A DNA stretch of 64,000 nucleotides from Apostichopus japonicus. Lineage: Eukaryota; Echinodermata; Holothuroidea; Aspidochirotida; Stichopodidae. Below are positions 60,956-64,000 of the stretch, piece by piece. Position 1 is the first letter of the stretch. Every line of letters starts with the position of its first letter. Location: the NCBI RefSeq assembly GCF_037975245.1, contig NC_092564.1, positions 18,773,484 through 18,837,483 on the forward strand, read 5' to 3'. The position numbers and the translations under genes are program-made. The notes beneath the pieces are model-generated. The model was not told the DNA's origin, did no database searches, and worked only from the letters and a program-made list of their open reading frames with translations.

Positions 60956-62513
60956 AAGGGAAATTCCTTAGTACTATTTTACGTCGCAACAATCTCTGCG
61001 CAATCATCCCTTCAAGGTGAAATAACGTCATCGGTGGCCAAATTTAGACTGACGTCAAATTTATGATTAATAAGGTGAACCCGATATTCTATCCATTCGT
61101 TGCAAGTGTACTTTGATTGGGAATTTGAGGTCGTGTCAACAAGTCTTCGAGGCTCGCTCTCCATGGATCCCCCGTGAAGAAAGGGACTATTTCCGAAATA
61201 TAAAATTGAACTTCCTGGTTTTAAGCCATAATATGTATGAAGGAGTACTCCAACCATTTCTACGGTCCTGTGGAGACGGTGCAAGCATAAGCGACAGTTT
61301 TCAATAAGGGAATGTCCCAAACTGACGCTTAGTATGTTCAGATGGGGTTTGGATACTGGATTGACAATTTTCATACTGAAGACTGTCTTTACAATGTTAT
61401 CAAGAATAAGTAGTTTGATCTGGAAGCTATTACTGAGCAGTTACTAAGGTTACCCTGAGGTGACACAGAGCCAGGGCTTGGAATATACTGGACAATACGT
61501 GTACAGTATGCAATATCTAATGTCCATCTATCCAATTTTACTGCATTGTTGGTAAGGAACATGAAGAAATGGATGGGAAAGAGTGTTTTTTTTACGACCA
61601 AAGAGGCTGGTTCTTCAAATGAACATAAGTTCGTGATAATAATTGCAATAACAAGGACTATAGCTCCACTGCCCAATTGCAACTGTGGTCATAAGTCATA
61701 ACTAGGAATCTTTTTTTGGTTTAATTTTTGGTATCGTAGGCACCAGATATGATACGGGAGATAATGTCATATCTACTGCCATACTGCTGTACTTTTGAAC
61801 AGCATTCAGGGCTCCATGCATGGAACACGTTTCGTTTTGAATAATCTTAAAAGACCGACTTCCGCTAATTGCAAATTGTTGCCAATCATTCGCGACAATT
61901 TAACAGGGTAGTGAGGTACTACCACATAACCAATAACTATATGTACAAGAAATAAAATGTGCACTCGCTTTTTGTAACCTTTGACAAACGAATGCTTAAT
62001 CTTTTGTTTACTATTTTGTGAGTTAACCGAATCACCTTTTTTGTTGGCCTACGTTTTGTTTGCTGTTCTATGGAAAACACACCGACTTTGTCTTTGTTTG
62101 CTAAGAAGTTAGGAACCGCTCACTGCGGCGTACATGCATGGTGTATATGGAGACAATGTACCTGCACAGAGCATGACATATTTGGTATATAATATGTGCA
62201 CGTAATATATTAACCAACAACAGAAGTGACTTTGTACCTTACTGGATGTGGTACGCAAAATTTTGTGTTCGTTTTTGGACGCTAGTGATTCGAATTATTT
62301 ACTTTCTTCGTAAAAAGGAAGTGAATTTTAGTTTTTATCAACAGTCAGTGCCAAACAGAAAGCGAAAATCGTCGTTTTTGGAATACAAACATATACAACT
62401 CTTCAGTATATACCAATTTAATATTGGCAAGGACTCAGGAGCAATGTTAAGAGTGTGCTAAATGCACATTGCCCATAATATATCTTTTAAGTTGGTATTG
62501 CATTCGGTCACAG
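60956..62513. other. Gene-free stretch before exon B
   Basis: No downstream exon of gene A is recognisable here. ORFs near 61012-61374 and 61389-61682 have no recognised domain. The end (TATTGCATTCGGTCACAG, 62513) could be a weak acceptor. Alternatively, TATA-like AATATAT at ~62477 plus an initiator-like TCACA ~30 bases later could mark a promoter for exon B. Confidence 0.35.
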
Positions 62514-62519
62514 CATACA

Positions 62520-63006
62520 ATGAAGTGCATCGGTTGTCTCTCTGCTGGTGAGGATAAGCGGGGTTGTTATTCTCCCACTACCACGGTGGTAAGCGTTTCC
62601 AATAACAACAACTCCCCGGATGAACCATCGCAGGAGAAAACAACAACCCGTTGCAGTAGCGATGGGCAACTTCTCTTTGGGATGACTGCCCAAGATGATA
62701 GACCCTTGAGAGAGATCAAAAGGAGGGCAAGTAATCTATCCAGGAGGGCAAGTAAAGTATCACAACGAAGAGGAGTTATTATCAATTCCCGGCGCTACCC
62801 GGATGTTGTAAAGGGAACCACCAGAACCACTGAACTTGAGGATAGAGGTGACGTCGATGATGATGGAGACGACTTTTTATTAGATGGAGAAAGAGGAGAG
62901 TCCGATGATGAATCTCGCGAGGAGAAACGAGAACTATTAAGTTATGTTGAAGAGAACGTAATAGGCAGCGAAACAACGTTTGTTGGTCCGTACGGGCTTA
63001 AAGCAG
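62520..63006 (+). CDS. First coding exon B, paralogue of exon A
   Basis: ATG at 62520 starts 162 codons plus one base, ending at CAG-GTGAGA, a phase-1 donor like that of exon A. The N-terminus is Cys-rich (MKCIGCLSAG), unlike exon A, and might be acylated. An Asn/Ser/Thr-rich part follows. FGMT...PLREIKRRASNLSRRASKVS (53-81) is basic with RRAS PKA-like sites. After an Asp/Glu-rich linker (107-137) comes ELLSYVEENVIGSETTFVGP (138-157). The FGMT/LREI-x-RRA block and the YVE(E/D)NVIG-x-(E/D)TTF-x-GP block align with exon A at the same distance from the donor, so the two are duplicates. Function is inferred as for exon A (class V aminotransferase-like, from memory). The rest of the gene lies beyond 64 kb. 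Confidence 0.72.
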
Positions 63007-64000
63007 GTGAGACACCATAACTGATTCATTGTGGTAGGCAGAGAATGCAGGCAACAAGTTCGTGAGTAGAGAGAGAGAGACACCGTATTGCAGTTAAAAG
63101 TAAAACTCACTGGTTTTAAAAATAGAACCATACCATGCATCGTAATGCATCTCAGAGTTTTAAATTATAGGTAAATTTATCGATGATTTTCAAATGCACG
63201 GTCATACACAATTATGGCAACACCTCCATGCTTAATGCTTATAGTAGCTTTTTGAGTCGAATTTGAGCAAATGTTGCAAGATTGCAATTTGATGTTAAAA
63301 ACCTCACCGATGGGTGATCGTTATTTTGTCAAAAATAGTTGCAATTGTGAAATTTTTCCAAAAGTAGCAGATTGAACAATATAAAGATGTGTATGTGTGG
63401 TCGACGAGGATCTAATAGAAATCGGAATTATCAACTTGTTTTAATTGATCAGATAAAGTACAACCTTCATTAATCTAGGAATGTGTCTGAGCCCAAGATC
63501 AAGGATTACATGTACCTCCATGTACCTCCATGATTAATGCCCTGTATAGATTTTGTTGTTGTTGTTGTTGTAATTGTCCAAAAAACGTAAAAACGACAGC
63601 TACTTTTTGTAAAGTAAAGTGTCCCGCGAATTGACCGATTGTCGAATCGATTGCATGCAACATTTATTTGAACTGGAATGTCCATCACCTACCCAAATGA
63701 CACCGTTATACCAGGTAGGCCTATATATGCTATTAACGCAGCTCACATACAACATTCAGTCATTCCTCTAGAAGCTCCCTGCTCGATTTTTTTTTTTTAT
63801 AAAACTTACAGACATCTTTCTAATGTATATTACATTATAGAAATTTAGTGCCATGTTAACAAAGCAACCATGAAATTAGTAGTTACCACAATTTTGGGAC
63901 CTAACACTGGACATGTTTGTTTCCATCCCACTCCACCCACTCTCCCAAAAATGTTGTTCGCTTTTGTGTCAAACTGAACCGGATGTGGTGGGTGCCTCTC
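63007..64000. other. Intron after exon B
   Basis: Begins with GTGAGA. No further exon is recognised before the window ends, although pyrimidine-rich AG sites occur near 63810 and 63840. Minor features are a GA repeat at ~63070, ATGTACCTCC duplications at ~63510 and a (GTT)n run at ~63553. Confidence 0.45.

Overview
The window is AT-rich, non-coding-dominated metazoan DNA. It has intron-style splice signals, long (TA)n runs, many MITE-like inverted repeats and only three coding segments I can defend. The class A GPCR type, the repeat content and the frequent palindrome TAGGCCTA suggest a marine invertebrate deuterostome, possibly an echinoderm. That placement is inference, because nothing in the window identifies the species.

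Layout. At 447-813 there is a small hAT-type element with an exact 8-bp target duplication. At 1369-1540 there is a small-RNA-like unit whose first ~45 nt match the U2 snRNA 5' end and whose remainder is not U2; related copies lie at 27.6 kb and 38.0 kb. From 2085 to 9054 lies one ~7-kb foldback element. Its long inverted arms are built of tandem 300-bp and 142-bp units, with higher-order duplications in the left arm; its core holds a short acidic ORF and an 87-bp near-perfect palindrome. A second hAT-type element (12961-14045, TSD GATAAAAT) follows. A complete GPCR coding sequence sits in one exon at 15772-16896, just after a strong splice acceptor.

From 17 to 55 kb I see no confident gene. 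This stretch holds (TA)n arrays, several foldback/MITE elements (19.3, 31.0, 33.3, 43.5, 49.1, 54.1 kb), one ~500-bp repeat family (35.8, 44.9, 60.7 kb), a tRNA-like SINE inside one of those copies, and minisatellites.

At 55265-55661 and 62520-63006 are two paralogous coding exons on the same strand. Both end in a phase-1 donor right after a conserved NVIG-x-(D/E)TTF-x-GP-x-G segment. They are either first coding exons of two duplicated genes or alternative first coding exons of one gene continuing beyond 64 kb. The segment resembles the N-terminal edge of class V aminotransferase-like (PLP-fold) proteins, from memory of the family only.

No operon-like logic links these genes. The dominant content is transposable-element and satellite evolution. 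The most unusual items are the foldback element with satellite-like arms and the U2-headed RNA/SINE family.
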